Assembly (NCBI GenBank): GCA_008638415.1
Contig: VWVT01000003.1
Span: 248,001 to 312,000 of the forward strand
Direction of reading: 5' to 3'
Source: Nocardiopsis sinuspersici
Lineage (GTDB): Bacteria; Actinomycetota; Actinomycetes; Streptosporangiales; Streptosporangiaceae
DNA length: 64,000 nt
Shown here in pieces: positions 1-10,546 of this stretch. The notes beneath the pieces were generated by a model. That model worked only from the letters and a program-made list of their open reading frames with translations, made no database searches and was not told the DNA's origin. Positions within the stretch are counted from its first letter, which is position 1; each line of letters begins with the position of its first letter. The position numbers and the translations under genes are program-made.

Positions 1-1180
1 CGCTCGCCCAGCGTCCGCTCGGCCGCCGCCGCCCGGTACAGCGCGTCCGGGCCGCCCCGCTCCGCGGCCATCCGGTCCACCGCCGGATCCCTGACCGCCG
101 CCACCAGCAGCAGGTGCCGGGAGGTCAGCGCGGACAGCCGCGGCAGCAGCCCCTCCTCGAGGGACGCGGCGTTCAGGTCGGTCAGTAGCACCACCAGCCG
201 CCGGGTCCGCCCCTGCGTGCCCAGGACGGTGCCCACCAGCCCCGCCGGGTCGGACTCCACCAGCTCCGCCTCCAGCGGTGCCATGGCCTCCACGATCCGG
301 CCCACCTGGCTGCCCTTGCCCGACGAGCGCACCTGTGCGCGCGTGCGCCGGTCGTAGGCCATGAAGTCCACCCGGTCGCCCGCCTTGCCCGCCAGCGCCG
401 CCAGCAGCAGCGCGGCGTCCATGGCGTGGTCCAGACGCGGGGTGTCGCCCACCCGCCCGGCCGACGTGCGCCCGGTGTCCAGCACGATGAGGATGCGCCG
501 GTCCCGCTCGGGCCGCCACGTGCGCACCACCACGCCGCTGCCCCGGGCCGTGGCACGCCAGTCGATCGACCGCACGTCGTCTCCGGGCACGTAGTCGCGC
601 AGCGAGTCGAACTCGCTGCCCTGGCCGCGCACCATCGCCGTGTGCTGGCCCTCCAGCTCGCGCAGGCGCGACAGCTTGCCCGGCAGGTGGCGCCTGCTGT
701 GGAACGGCGGCAGCGTGCGTACCGTCCACGGCGCCCGCAGCGTCCGCTGCCTGCCCGCCAGACCCAGCGGCCCCACACTGCGCAGGGTCACACCGGCGGC
801 CCGTGCGTCGCCGCGCCGCGTCGGGGTCAGGGTGGTCCTCACCCGGCGCCGTTCCCCGGCCGCCACCCGCAGCGGCTGCCTGCGCGGCGCGGCGTGCGAA
901 CTCGGCGGCCAGGCGTCGCGCACCGATCCGCGCAGGCTCCGCCGCGTGGGGTTGGCGACGGTCACGGACACCGTCGCCGAGTCGCCCAGGCGCAGCGACG
1001 TGTCGCCGTCCCGGGACAGGCGCATGGCCTTGGGACTGGCCGCCAGCAGGACGTCCACCGCCAGCAGTGCCACCAGCACCCCCATGGCGACTGCGGTCGC
1101 CACGGCACCGATCAGACCGGACAGCGCCACCGCGACCGTCGCCGCCAGCGCCAGCAGTACCGCCCGGCCGGTGACCACCA

Positions 1181-1181
<1 letters not shown>
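1..1181 (-). CDS. DUF58 domain protein (3' part cut by window edge)
   Basis: Read on the minus strand from ATG at 1181, this frame stays open to the window edge, so the C-terminus is missing. The first 50 residues are hydrophobic and form about two membrane segments. They are followed by a beta-rich region and then the DUF58 hallmark around residues 190-220: GSEFDSLRDYVPGDDVRSID, then WRATAR. DUF58 proteins have a vWA-like fold and are nearly always encoded beside MoxR ATPases, which are thought to act on them as chaperone-like partners; the substrate is unknown. The start overlaps the MoxR stop (TGATG), so the two are probably translationally coupled as the last genes of the 5621-to-1 operon. 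The family call is firm; the function is inferred from context. Confidence 0.9.
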
Positions 1182-2164
<983 letters not shown>

Positions 2165-2233
2165 GTGCCGTCTACCTCTCTCGATACCTCAGTGGTCGTT
2201 CTCCGGTCCGCGCGCGTCGGCGTCACAGCGGTC

Positions 2234-3439
2234 TCACCGCAGCTTCCGGGCGCACTCGTCGAGCTCGTCGGCGAGCCGGACCAGCGAGTCGTCGTCTCCC
2301 GCGTACGGGTCGGGCCGCCCGGGGTGGAGCAGCTCCCGCAGGTGCGCGGGATCGCCGCCGGCCCGTTCCGCGACGGCGGCCACGACCGCCTCGGGGGCGG
2401 CGTCCGTGTTCAGCCCGAGCTTGGGCACCGTCCGCTCCAGGAACCCGGCGCGCAGCGCCGCCGCGGCCCGGTCCCGGGCCTTGCGCGACTGGTACAGCCC
2501 CGCGCGGCCCTCGGTGGTCTCCGAGGCGCGCACCACCACGGGCAGTGACTCGGGTACCAGCCCGCCCATCCGGCGGCCCCGCCACAGCGCCAGCAGCGCC
2601 AGCGTCGCCACCAGCGGGACCAGGGACCAGCGCAGCCCCAGCGGAAGCAGGTTCCACAGGCTGGTACCGCCCTCCTGCCGGGGCGGGTCCGGGCGCAGCC
2701 ACACCACGTCCTCCGCGGCCAGGAGGTTCAGCGCCAGCGCGGCGTTGCCCCCGGAGCCGAGCGCGGTGTTGGTCAGCGGCCTCCCGGTGCCCAGGACCGT
2801 GGTGGCCGTCCCGTCCCCGCGCACCTGGACCAGTGCGTGGCCGTCCTCTCCCGGGTAGCAGGCCACGGCGCCCTCCGGCGCCGTGTACAGCTCGCCGCCG
2901 ACGTAGGCGGCGCCGGCCGCCTCGGCGGCCGGCAGGTCGCACTCGGGGGAGTAGGGGGTCTCCAGGAACCCGCGGGACTCCTCCCGCCCGGTCATCTCCA
3001 CGCCGGGCGCGAACGCCTCCAGGGACCGTGTGGACGGCTGGACCAGGACGGTGTCCACGTCGAGGGCGGCCAGGGAGTCCAGTTCCTCGGGAAGCAGCCG
3101 GTGGTCCAGGAAGACCGCCAGCACGGTGTCGTCCCCGGCCGCCGCCACGGCCTCCTCGGCGGCGGCCGAGGAGCGCGTCACGTGCACGTCGCGGTCCTGC
3201 TCCAGTACGTTCACCAGCGCCCGCGTGCCGTCGGGGGAGACGGATTCCGGCTCCAGGCGCCCTGTGGGGAACTGTTCGGCGCCCAGGGACAGCAGCACCG
3301 ACACCGTGACGAGCGCGGTGACCACGGCGGCCGGGACGCGCACCGAGCGCCACACGCGCAGGGCACGCGAGCCCCCGGGCGGCGGCGTGCGGCCGGACGG
3401 GGGCGCCTGGGTCGGCGCGGCGGGAGCGTCGGCCGTCAT
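2234..3439 (-). CDS. DUF4350 domain membrane protein
   Basis: A 401-aa protein starting at ATG 3439, chosen because it overlaps the upstream DUF4129 stop (ATGA) and gives a short basic N-terminus before a membrane segment at about residues 35-57. The soluble middle part resembles the GATase-like DUF4350 domain (segment SPDGTRALVNVLEQ, then TVLAVFLDHRLLPEEL). A second hydrophobic segment near residue 270 precedes an Arg-rich cytoplasmic tail. Actinobacteria usually encode this family between DUF4129 and MoxR/DUF58 genes, as here. The biochemical role is unknown. The frame stays open further upstream, but that part lies over the DUF4129 gene and has no family resemblance. Confidence 0.85.
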   Translation of the reverse strand: MTADAPAAPTQAPPSGRTPPPGGSRALRVWRSVRVPAAVVTALVTVSVLLSLGAEQFPTGRLEPESVSPDGTRALVNVLEQDRDVHVTRSSAAAEEAVAAAGDDTVLAVFLDHRLLPEELDSLAALDVDTVLVQPSTRSLEAFAPGVEMTGREESRGFLETPYSPECDLPAAEAAGAAYVGGELYTAPEGAVACYPGEDGHALVQVRGDGTATTVLGTGRPLTNTALGSGGNAALALNLLAAEDVVWLRPDPPRQEGGTSLWNLLPLGLRWSLVPLVATLALLALWRGRRMGGLVPESLPVVVRASETTEGRAGLYQSRKARDRAAAALRAGFLERTVPKLGLNTDAAPEAVVAAVAERAGGDPAHLRELLHPGRPDPYAGDDDSLVRLADELDECARKLR

Positions 3440-4065
3440 CCCCGCACCTCCTCGGCGGGACGGGCGGCCCGCAGCCGCGCGTCCAGTTCGCGCAGCACGC
3501 GCGCGGAGTCGGCGGTCGCCGGGCGGTCGCCGTAGGCCACGTCGTTGAAGAGCCGGGCGCCCTCGCGCAGGCCCCCGGCCTCGCCGGGCAGCACGTCGGA
3601 GGCCTCGGCGGCCAGCTCGGTGGCGGTGCGTCCCGCGCGCGGGGTGATGACCGCCCTGTCCTCCAGGTCCACGCTGATGGCCCTCAGCCTCTCGGTGACG
3701 GCGGCGGCGAACTCGCCCGCGGCCTCGTGCCGTTCGGCGGCGGCGCGGTGGTCGGTGGCCGTCATCGGCGTGCTCTCGTGCACGGGCACCCCGGCCGCGC
3801 GGTCGCGGGACGGGCGCAGCCAGACGATCAGCCAGATCACCAGGACCGCGACCAGCACCAGGACCGGCCCCAGGACCGTCCAGCCGCCGATGAAGTCCGG
3901 CGCGCCCTCCGCGAACCCCGCGAGCAGCTCTTCGAGCCAGGCGAGGAAGCGGTCGAGCAGCGACGGCTCCTGCTCCCCGTAGAGGGGGTCGCTCAGCTCC
4001 TCGATGGCGCGGCGCCGCCCCTCCTCGCGGGTCACCTCCTCGACGGCGGCGAGGTGTGTCCTCAC
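3436..4065 (-). CDS. DUF4129 domain protein
   Basis: A 209-aa protein with one membrane helix (about residues 65-83) and a C-terminal cytoplasmic DUF4129 domain. The domain shows the family pattern LRAI-x5-[15 protein letters not shown] and [13 protein letters not shown]. The start is GTG at 4065, overlapping the upstream stop by 4 bases (GTGA), and the gene ends overlapping the DUF4350 start, so translation is coupled at both ends. DUF4129 occurs in MoxR/DUF58 operons and in fusions with transglutaminase domains; its function is not known. Confidence 0.85.
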   Translation of the reverse strand: MRTHLAAVEEVTREEGRRRAIEELSDPLYGEQEPSLLDRFLAWLEELLAGFAEGAPDFIGGWTVLGPVLVLVAVLVIWLIVWLRPSRDRAAGVPVHESTPMTATDHRAAAERHEAAGEFAAAVTERLRAISVDLEDRAVITPRAGRTATELAAEASDVLPGEAGGLREGARLFNDVAYGDRPATADSARVLRELDARLRAARPAEEVRG

Positions 4066-5621
4066 GTCCGCGGCTCCGGCAGGTAGATCTCCGGGCCCGC
4101 CTCGTAGCCCGCACGGGCCGCCTCGTGCAGTTTCAGGTCGAGGCCCTCACGGCGCATCCGCAGGTCCACGTAGAGCAGCGTCGCCACGCCCACGGTGAAG
4201 GGGGTGGTGATCGAGGAGACCAGGACCTCGCTCACGTAGATGACGGCGCCCGAGACGACGGCGGCCCAGGTCTCGCCGGGCGCGACGAAGCTGGGGACGA
4301 CCGCGACGATGCTGAGGGGTGTGCTCAGCAGGCTGCCGACGAGGCCGATGAGGAGGTAGGCCAGCAGCGTGATGCCGAAGACCCGCCACCAACTGCCCTG
4401 GGTCAGGCGCCAGGAGCGGGCGAGGGACGCGCCCACACCGAGGCGTTCGAGCACCACGACGGGCATGGCGAAGTAGATGCGGACGTAGATCCAGGCGGCC
4501 AGCGCGATACCGCCGAGGACTCCCAGGACCAGTGCGGCGACGATGACGGTCACACCGGCGGCCTCGTTGCCCGAGACGGCCAGGTAGATGCCCAGGAACA
4601 GGCCGGCGACCCCCACCACCGTGATGACGAGGGTGAGGCCGAAGACGATCAGCAGTTGCAGGAGCGCCAGGCCGATGACGGCCCCGATCCGGTCCTTCAC
4701 CACGGCCCAGGCCTGCGACGGGGTGAGCTTGCGGCCCAGGACGGCCATGCCGATCACGGCGGTGAGCAGCCCGGTGACCAGGATGGTCCCGGCGTAGCTC
4801 AGGAGGCTGCCGCCGTACAGGGCGGCGATCGACCAGGCGCTGAACGGCAACGGGTCGTCGGGGCCGACCGAGGCGGGGTCGGTCATGACCTGGTCCATGA
4901 AGACCCCGTAGTCGGACATGTAGCCGCTGAAGCCGATCGAGCTGATGATGCTGGCGATCGCCATGACGACCAGCGAGAGCCCGACGGTGGTCTTCGGGTT
5001 GTTGCGGATGACGCTGAACGCGCCGTTGAGGATGTCCCCGAGGGTCATCGGACGCAGCGCGACGACGCCGGGCTTGGGCGCGCGCGGCCCGCCGTGGGGA
5101 GCGCCGTAGCCGTACTGCTGCCCGTACTGGGGCTGCTGGCCGTACTGCTGCTGTCCGTACCGGGGCTGCTGCCCGTGACCGGGGGGCGGACCGTAGCCCG
5201 GCGGTGTCGCGGCGTACGGCTGCTGCCGCCCGGAGCCGTACCGGCCGTACGGGTCCGGGTTCGGCGGCTGCCCGCCGTAGCCCTGCCCTCCGGACCCGTA
5301 CCCGTACTGCTGGCCGTGGCCGGGAGCCTGTCCGTACCCCTGCTGCCCGGACGGCTGGGGGTGTCCGGGCGGCCCGTACCCGGAATGTCCGTACCCCTGT
5401 CGTTGTTCCGTTTCCGATGGCTGTCCGTGGGACGCCCCTCCCTGCTCGGGAGGCGCGAACCCCGGCCGGTCCTCCGGAGGCGTGGCGGGCGCGGACGGGC
5501 CCTGGCCGGGCGCCGTCCAGTCGCCGGGCTCCGGGCGGGGAGCGGACTCGGGAGTTCCACCGCCGCCCGGCTCGTCCGGGGAGTCCCCCGACGTGTCCCG
5601 GGGGTCGTCCTCCTGGGTCAT
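4062..5621 (-). CDS. Membrane protein with Gly/Gln/Tyr/Pro-rich N-terminal tail
   Basis: A 519-aa protein. Residues 1 to about 190 are low complexity: an acidic start, then about 110 residues dominated by G, Q, Y and P in YGQQ/GYGP-like units, predicted disordered. After [14 protein letters not shown] the rest is hydrophobic, with roughly six to eight membrane segments, resembling the multipass domain often annotated as glycerophosphodiester phosphodiesterase membrane domain. No catalytic GDPD motif is visible, so phosphodiesterase activity is not supported. GGAGG lies about 9 nt before the ATG. It is first in the operon leading to DUF4129, DUF4350, MoxR and DUF58, and its promoter must lie in the 421-bp gap shared with mtrA. 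Confidence 0.8.
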   Translation of the reverse strand: MTQEDDPRDTSGDSPDEPGGGGTPESAPRPEPGDWTAPGQGPSAPATPPEDRPGFAPPEQGGASHGQPSETEQRQGYGHSGYGPPGHPQPSGQQGYGQAPGHGQQYGYGSGGQGYGGQPPNPDPYGRYGSGRQQPYAATPPGYGPPPGHGQQPRYGQQQYGQQPQYGQQYGYGAPHGGPRAPKPGVVALRPMTLGDILNGAFSVIRNNPKTTVGLSLVVMAIASIISSIGFSGYMSDYGVFMDQVMTDPASVGPDDPLPFSAWSIAALYGGSLLSYAGTILVTGLLTAVIGMAVLGRKLTPSQAWAVVKDRIGAVIGLALLQLLIVFGLTLVITVVGVAGLFLGIYLAVSGNEAAGVTVIVAALVLGVLGGIALAAWIYVRIYFAMPVVVLERLGVGASLARSWRLTQGSWWRVFGITLLAYLLIGLVGSLLSTPLSIVAVVPSFVAPGETWAAVVSGAVIYVSEVLVSSITTPFTVGVATLLYVDLRMRREGLDLKLHEAARAGYEAGPEIYLPEPRT

Positions 5622-6042
5622 CTGCCACGCCCTCCATAGGGTTCGGTCGCGCTGTGTGAGCGGATTGGCGCGATTCCTGCCGTCTGGGAATCCAACCTAC
5701 CCGGCGGTTCCACCGCTGTCCGGCGGTGTTGGGGCGTATGCAGGCCCAACCCACTCACTTCATTCCTTTTGTATGCTTTCTGTTACCAACAGGCCAAGTC
5801 GCGAGAGTTCACGGGCCAGCTCATCAGGGCCGACGCGCCTGTGGCCGCGACCGGTCCGTACGGGCCGAAAAACATCGACCACTCTCCCAACACCGTCCGA
5901 AGGTGGCAAGGTTGGGAAGAAGAAGCAGTTCTTTGCGTCGAGGGCGCACCGAACGTTTGTGCCGCTGCGTGTTTCCAGAGAGAGGAGTAGGCGCCGCCTA
6001 CCCGCCCATGGGCGGGTCTGACGCCCGGCGCCGGACACACCG
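5622..6042. promoter_or_regulatory. Divergent intergenic region and mtrA leader with two palindromes
   Basis: This 421-bp gap separates the minus-strand membrane operon from mtrA. It holds a structured stretch (CCCAAC at about 5887 can pair with GTTGGG at about 5921), a strong purine run GAGAGAGGAG (5978-5987), and two palindromes just before mtrA: GTAGGC-gcc-GCCTAC (5987-6001) and the perfect 18-mer ACCCGCCCATGGGCGGGT (6000-6017). A single GTTACC (5781-5786) resembles half of an OmpR-family/MtrA site, so autoregulation is possible but unproven. No convincing -35/-10 pair was found. Confidence 0.55.
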
Positions 6043-6046
6043 ATGA
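6008..6046 (+). CDS. Candidate 12-codon uORF overlapping the mtrA start
   Basis: ATG at 6008 opens a 12-codon frame (MGGSDARRRTHR) whose TGA (6044-6046) overlaps the mtrA ATG as ATGA. The uORF ATG sits at the centre of the 18-bp palindrome. The purine-rich ribosome-binding run ends 20 nt upstream, which is too far for ideal initiation on a linear mRNA; pairing of the small 5987-6001 hairpin would shorten the distance. mtrA itself lacks a good Shine-Dalgarno sequence, so coupling through this uORF is plausible. This is inference only. Confidence 0.35.
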   Translation: MGGSDARRRTHR

Positions 6047-6720
6047 AGGGACGTGTACTGGTTGTCGACGATGACCTCGCCCTCGCCGAGATGCTCGGTA
6101 TCGTTCTGCGCGGCGAGGGGTTCGAGCCCTCGTTCGTGCATGACGGAGACAAGGCCATGGAGGCCTTCCGCGAGACCAAGCCCGACCTGGTCCTCCTCGA
6201 TCTGATGCTGCCCGGGGCCGACGGGATCGACGTGTGCCGTCAGATCCGCGCCGAGTCCAACGTGCCCATCGTGATGCTCACGGCCAAGAGCGACACCATC
6301 GACGTCGTCCTGGGCCTGGAGTCCGGTGCCGACGACTACATCGTCAAGCCCTTCAAGCCCAAGGAACTCGTGGCCCGCGTCCGCGTGCGGCTGCGCCGTA
6401 CCGAGGAGCCCGCCCCCGAGGTCCTGCAGATCGGGGACATCACCATCGACGTCGCCGGGCACGCCGTGCGCCGCGACGGCGAGCAGATCAGCCTCACGCC
6501 GCTGGAGTTCGACCTCCTGGTCGCCCTGGCCCGCAAGCCGCGCCAGGTCTTCACCCGCGAGGTGCTGCTGGAGCAGGTCTGGGGTTACCGGCACGCCGCC
6601 GACACCCGCCTGGTCAACGTCCACGTGCAGCGCCTGAGGGCCAAGATCGAGAAGGACCCGGAGCATCCCGAGGTCGTCGTGACCGTCCGCGGTGTCGGCT
6701 ACAAGGCCGGTACCGCCTGA
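6043..6720 (+). CDS. mtrA: Response regulator MtrA
   Basis: A 225-aa OmpR-family regulator. The receiver domain (1-120) has the acidic pocket at D10/D11, phospho-acceptor D53 in LLDLMLPG, T80 and K102. A winged-helix DNA-binding domain covers about 128-223 and ends VTVRGVGYKAG. MtrA is the conserved actinobacterial regulator of cell division, wall remodelling and, in streptomycetes, nitrogen and antibiotic genes; its cognate kinase MtrB follows directly. The ATG is supported by the canonical MKGRVLVVDDD start. The ribosome-binding site is weak (see the uORF and palindromes upstream). Confidence 0.98.
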   Translation: MKGRVLVVDDDLALAEMLGIVLRGEGFEPSFVHDGDKAMEAFRETKPDLVLLDLMLPGADGIDVCRQIRAESNVPIVMLTAKSDTIDVVLGLESGADDYIVKPFKPKELVARVRVRLRRTEEPAPEVLQIGDITIDVAGHAVRRDGEQISLTPLEFDLLVALARKPRQVFTREVLLEQVWGYRHAADTRLVNVHVQRLRAKIEKDPEHPEVVVTVRGVGYKAGTA

Positions 6721-6736
6721 TTCCACCGAGTCTCAC

Positions 6737-8557
6737 ATGACCGCAGGTACACCCGCGGACGAGCGGACGACCGCCTCCGGGGGACAACGGCCCGGCACGT
6801 CCTCCGGACCGTCCGAGACCGGGGTGCGCTGGCGCGACAGCGGTACGGGGCTCACCCGTGCCTACCTGTTCGCCCAGCGTGCCGCCCGCGCCCTGGTGCG
6901 CGGCGTCCACACCAACTGGCGCCGTTCGCTGCACCTCAGGGTCATCTCCGCCACCCTGGTCCTGTCCCTGGTGGTGATGGCGGGCCTGGGGTACGTCCTC
7001 ATCTCCCAGGTGCGCACCGGTCTGCTCGACGCCAAGATCGCCACGGCCGTCACCGACCACCGCGCGGGGCTCAGCTACGCGCTCACCGAGCTCCAGGAGA
7101 ACGAGGCGGCGGACCGCAAGCGACTCCTGTACGACCTCGCCAACGAGCTCACCAGCCGCAGCGGCGACACCGGGCTGTACAGCGTGGTCATCCTGCCCTC
7201 GGTGGGCGACGAGATCGGGTGGGCCACCGGCGGGGGCAGCGTTCCGCAGCGCCTCATCGACCAGGTACGCCGGTCCGAGGTGGACGAGCAGCAGTACCAC
7301 ACGTACACGCGCATCACCACCGAGCAGGGCGGCACCGAGGAGCCCGCGCTGGTGGTCGGTTCGCAGCTCACACACGCCTACGAGCTCTACTACCTCTTCC
7401 CGCTCCAGCACGAGCAGGAGATCCTCGACCTGGTCCAGAACACGGTCGCCCTGGTGGGGACCCTGCTGGTCATCCTCCTCGGCCTGATCGCGTTCGTCAT
7501 CACACGGCAGGTGGTCACCCCGGTACGCTCGGCGGCCCAGTCCGCCGAACGGCTCTCCTCGGGGGACCTGACCGAGCGCATGGCCGTGCGGGGGGAGGAC
7601 GACCTCGCCAGGCTGGCGCTGTCGTTCAACGACATGGCGGGCAACCTCCAGGAGAAGATCCAGGAGCTGGAGGAGCTGTCCAAGCTCCAGCGCCAGTTCG
7701 TCTCCGACGTCTCCCACGAGCTGCGCACCCCGCTGACCACGATCAAGATGGCCGGGGACGTGCTCTTCGACGAGCGCGAGGAGCTCGACCCCACCATGCG
7801 CCGTTCGGTGGAGCTGTTGCAGGGCCAGGTGGAGCGCTTCGAGGAGCTGCTCGCGGACCTGCTGGAGATCAGCCGCCACGACGCCGGGGCCGTCACCCTG
7901 GGCATCGAGTCCCTGGACATCCGGGACGCGGTCATGAAGGCCGTCGGCGACGCCGAGCAGATCGCCGAGCGGCGCGGGATCAAGGTCGTCCTGCGCCTGC
8001 CCGCCGAACCCTGCACGGCCGAGTACGACGCACGCCGGATCAACCGCATCCTGCGCAACCTGGTGGTCAACGCCATCGAGCACAGCGAGGGCCGTGACGT
8101 GGTGGTCACCGCCGCGGGCGACCGCGACGCGGTGGCCGTGGCCGTGCGCGACTACGGCGTGGGCCTCAAGGAGGGGGAGGAGCACCTGTGCTTCGACCGC
8201 TTCTGGCGCGCGGACCCGGCCCGCGTGCGCACCACCGGCGGCACCGGTCTGGGACTGTCCATCGCGAAGGAGGACGCCATGCTGCACGGCGGCTGGCTCC
8301 AGGCGTGGGGCCTGCCCGGACAGGGTTCCCAGTTCCGGCTGTCGCTACCGCGCCGCTCCGGAAGCGAACTGCGCGGATCCCCCCTGCCCCTGGTGCCGCC
8401 GGAGATCGCCCTGGGCCGGGGCTTCGCCCCGTTCACGGGTGAGGGCGGCAACGGAGCGGCCCGCGCCGAGAGGGTTCCCGCCAGGGACGGCCAGGACGAC
8501 GCGGACGGCGGTGACCGGGGAGCCGGTCGGCGCGAGGGCGAGGAGAACCTGTCATGA
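6737..8557 (+). CDS. mtrB: Sensor histidine kinase MtrB
   Basis: A 606-aa membrane kinase. TM1 is at about 70-90, followed by an extracellular loop of about 140 residues, TM2 at about 233-257, HAMP at 255-308, HisKA with phospho-acceptor H327 (FVSDVSHELRTPL), and a HATPase_c domain with the N box (NRILRNLVVNAIEHS) and DYGVGL and GGTGLGLSIA G boxes. It phosphorylates MtrA. ATG 6737 is preferred; an upstream GTG at 6692 would overlap mtrA by 29 bp and add 15 residues unlike the family. The stop overlaps the lpqB start (ATGA). The last 70 residues are low complexity. Confidence 0.97.
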   Translation: MTAGTPADERTTASGGQRPGTSSGPSETGVRWRDSGTGLTRAYLFAQRAARALVRGVHTNWRRSLHLRVISATLVLSLVVMAGLGYVLISQVRTGLLDAKIATAVTDHRAGLSYALTELQENEAADRKRLLYDLANELTSRSGDTGLYSVVILPSVGDEIGWATGGGSVPQRLIDQVRRSEVDEQQYHTYTRITTEQGGTEEPALVVGSQLTHAYELYYLFPLQHEQEILDLVQNTVALVGTLLVILLGLIAFVITRQVVTPVRSAAQSAERLSSGDLTERMAVRGEDDLARLALSFNDMAGNLQEKIQELEELSKLQRQFVSDVSHELRTPLTTIKMAGDVLFDEREELDPTMRRSVELLQGQVERFEELLADLLEISRHDAGAVTLGIESLDIRDAVMKAVGDAEQIAERRGIKVVLRLPAEPCTAEYDARRINRILRNLVVNAIEHSEGRDVVVTAAGDRDAVAVAVRDYGVGLKEGEEHLCFDRFWRADPARVRTTGGTGLGLSIAKEDAMLHGGWLQAWGLPGQGSQFRLSLPRRSGSELRGSPLPLVPPEIALGRGFAPFTGEGGNGAARAERVPARDGQDDADGGDRGAGRREGEENLS

Positions 8558-10419
8558 GGCCACCGAACCGCTTCGGCCGCGCCGTGCGCGCCTGCCTGGC
8601 CACGGCCGTGGCGGGCGTGTCCATGGCGGCCTGCGCGACCGTCCCGATGACCGGCCCCGTCGTGACCAGCGACGGCAACGGATCCGAGGGCGACCCCTAC
8701 GGGGGCTACGTGCGCCTGCTGCCCGCGGGGCCCCAGGAGGGCGTGGACCCGGCCGGCCTGGTCAGCGGGTTCCTCCAGGACATGGGCAGCTTCGAGCAGG
8801 ACTACGAGGCCGCCCGCAGCTACATGCTGCCCGAGACCGGCCAGGAGTGGTCTCCGGACGGCACGGTCAAGGTCTTCCCCGACCTCGACACGGTCGACCT
8901 GGACACCGAGATCGGCGGCGACGGGCTCACCGCCACCGTGCGGATGCGCAGTTCGATGGTGGCCACCATCGACGAGGGCGGCAAGTACCTCCCCGGCGAT
9001 TCCGAGCGGCTGCTCGAAGAGCGGTTCGTCCTGGCCCGAGAGGGCGGCGACCCCGCCGGGGAGTGGCGTATCCAGAGCCTTCCCGACGAGCTCATCCTCA
9101 GCAAGCTCGACGTGGAGCGCACCCACCGGCCCTTCAACCTGTACTTCTTCAACCCCGAGGAGAACGCCCTGGTCCCGGATCCGGTCTACCTGCCGGTGAG
9201 CAACGACGAACTGGCGGAGCGCCTGCTGGACAGGCTCATCAGCGGGCCCAGCGACTGGCTGGACCCGTCGGTGCACTCCTCCTTCCCCGAGGGGGCCGAC
9301 CCCGACCTGGAGGTGGAGGAGGACCGGGTCTCCGTCAGTGTGGCCAGCGGGGGCGAGGCCGACGAGTTCGGCATGGGAGCGCAGATCGCCTGGACCCTGC
9401 GCCAGCTGCCGGAGATCCAGGAGTTCACCCTCACCGTGAACGGCTCCGAGGTCGACTTCCCGGGATCGGAGGGACCGAGCGCCGACCGGCCGAGCCCGGG
9501 CAGCGTCTACTGGACCGAGGTGAGCCCGGGGGTGACCACCGACACCAGCGCCTACTACTCGCACGAGGGCCGGCTGTGGTCGGCCTCGGACTGGGACTCC
9601 GACACCTTCGGCGACGCGGAGCCGGTCCCCGGCCCCCTGGGGTCGGGGGAGATCCCGCTGGAGCGGTTCGCGGTGTCCCTGGACGAGCAGACCCTCGCCG
9701 GGATCACCACCGGCGGCGACAGGGTCCTCACGAGTCCGACGGCCTCGGGCGCCACGGCCCGGGAGGTCCTGTCCGACGGGATCTTCACCGAGCTGTCCTG
9801 GGACGTCAACGGCGACCTGTGGGTGGTCGAGGAGATCCCCGACGAGAGCGAGGACGAGGAGGAGCAGGACGAGTCCGCCGCCGACCCCCCCAACCTCAAC
9901 GGCGCCCAGCCGGCGCCGGACGCCACCGCCCTGTGGCTGCTGCGCGACGGCGAGGAGGTCATGCGGGTGGACGTGTCCGACCTGGGCGAGGGCCCGATGG
10001 TGGACTTCCAGATCGCGCGGGACGGCACCCGTGCCGCCGTGGTGACCGAGGTGGACGGACAGCGCTCGCTCCAGGTGGGCCGCGTGGTGGAGGGCTCCGA
10101 CGGGCAGGTCCGGCTGGAGTCGTTCATACCGCTGGCCGGCGAGCTGGACCAGATCACCGAGATCTTCTGGCGCTCGGCCGACCAGCTGGTCGTGCTGGGC
10201 AGCCGCGAGGGCGGCACGAGCCAGGCACTCCTGGTCTCGGTGGACGGCGGCACGTCGTCCGCCAGCGCCGGATCCCCCGTCGCGAGCATGGTGACGATCT
10301 CGGGCGCCCCGGGGCAGCCGCTGATCGCCGGCTCGGACGACGGCAACATCTGGATCTCCAACGACCCGCTCAACTGGCAGAGCGTGGTGGAGGGCGGCTC
10401 GCCCACCTTCCCCGGCTGA
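8554..10419 (+). CDS. lpqB: Lipoprotein LpqB
   Basis: A 621-aa lipoprotein with signal peptide and lipobox SMAAC (lipidated C27). A GerMN-like domain lies at about 200-330 (ERLLDRLISGPSDWL), followed by a C-terminal beta-propeller-like region (340-620). LpqB binds the extracellular part of MtrB and modulates its signalling in mycobacteria. It is the third gene of the mtrA-mtrB-lpqB operon, with a 4-base overlap to mtrB. A 13-bp-stem terminator follows directly at 10430-10458. Confidence 0.96.
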   Translation: MRPPNRFGRAVRACLATAVAGVSMAACATVPMTGPVVTSDGNGSEGDPYGGYVRLLPAGPQEGVDPAGLVSGFLQDMGSFEQDYEAARSYMLPETGQEWSPDGTVKVFPDLDTVDLDTEIGGDGLTATVRMRSSMVATIDEGGKYLPGDSERLLEERFVLAREGGDPAGEWRIQSLPDELILSKLDVERTHRPFNLYFFNPEENALVPDPVYLPVSNDELAERLLDRLISGPSDWLDPSVHSSFPEGADPDLEVEEDRVSVSVASGGEADEFGMGAQIAWTLRQLPEIQEFTLTVNGSEVDFPGSEGPSADRPSPGSVYWTEVSPGVTTDTSAYYSHEGRLWSASDWDSDTFGDAEPVPGPLGSGEIPLERFAVSLDEQTLAGITTGGDRVLTSPTASGATAREVLSDGIFTELSWDVNGDLWVVEEIPDESEDEEEQDESAADPPNLNGAQPAPDATALWLLRDGEEVMRVDVSDLGEGPMVDFQIARDGTRAAVVTEVDGQRSLQVGRVVEGSDGQVRLESFIPLAGELDQITEIFWRSADQLVVLGSREGGTSQALLVSVDGGTSSASAGSPVASMVTISGAPGQPLIAGSDDGNIWISNDPLNWQSVVEGGSPTFPG

Positions 10420-10429
10420 CGCGCGTCCC

Positions 10430-10458
10430 GCGGGGCGGTCGGCCACCGACCGCCCCGC
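10430..10458 (+). terminator. Hairpin terminator after lpqB
   Basis: Perfect 13-bp inverted repeat GCGGGGCGGTCGG / CCGACCGCCCCGC with a 3-nt loop, 10 nt after the lpqB stop. No T-run follows, as is common for actinomycete intrinsic terminators. Confidence 0.75.
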
Positions 10459-10546
10459 TCCCGGTACGCCCCTTCGCGGGCGCCGAGTCGTCCACAGGTC
10501 GCCGGAGGGGCTGGCGAAGGCCGGCCCGGGAAGCGATCCTGGACCG

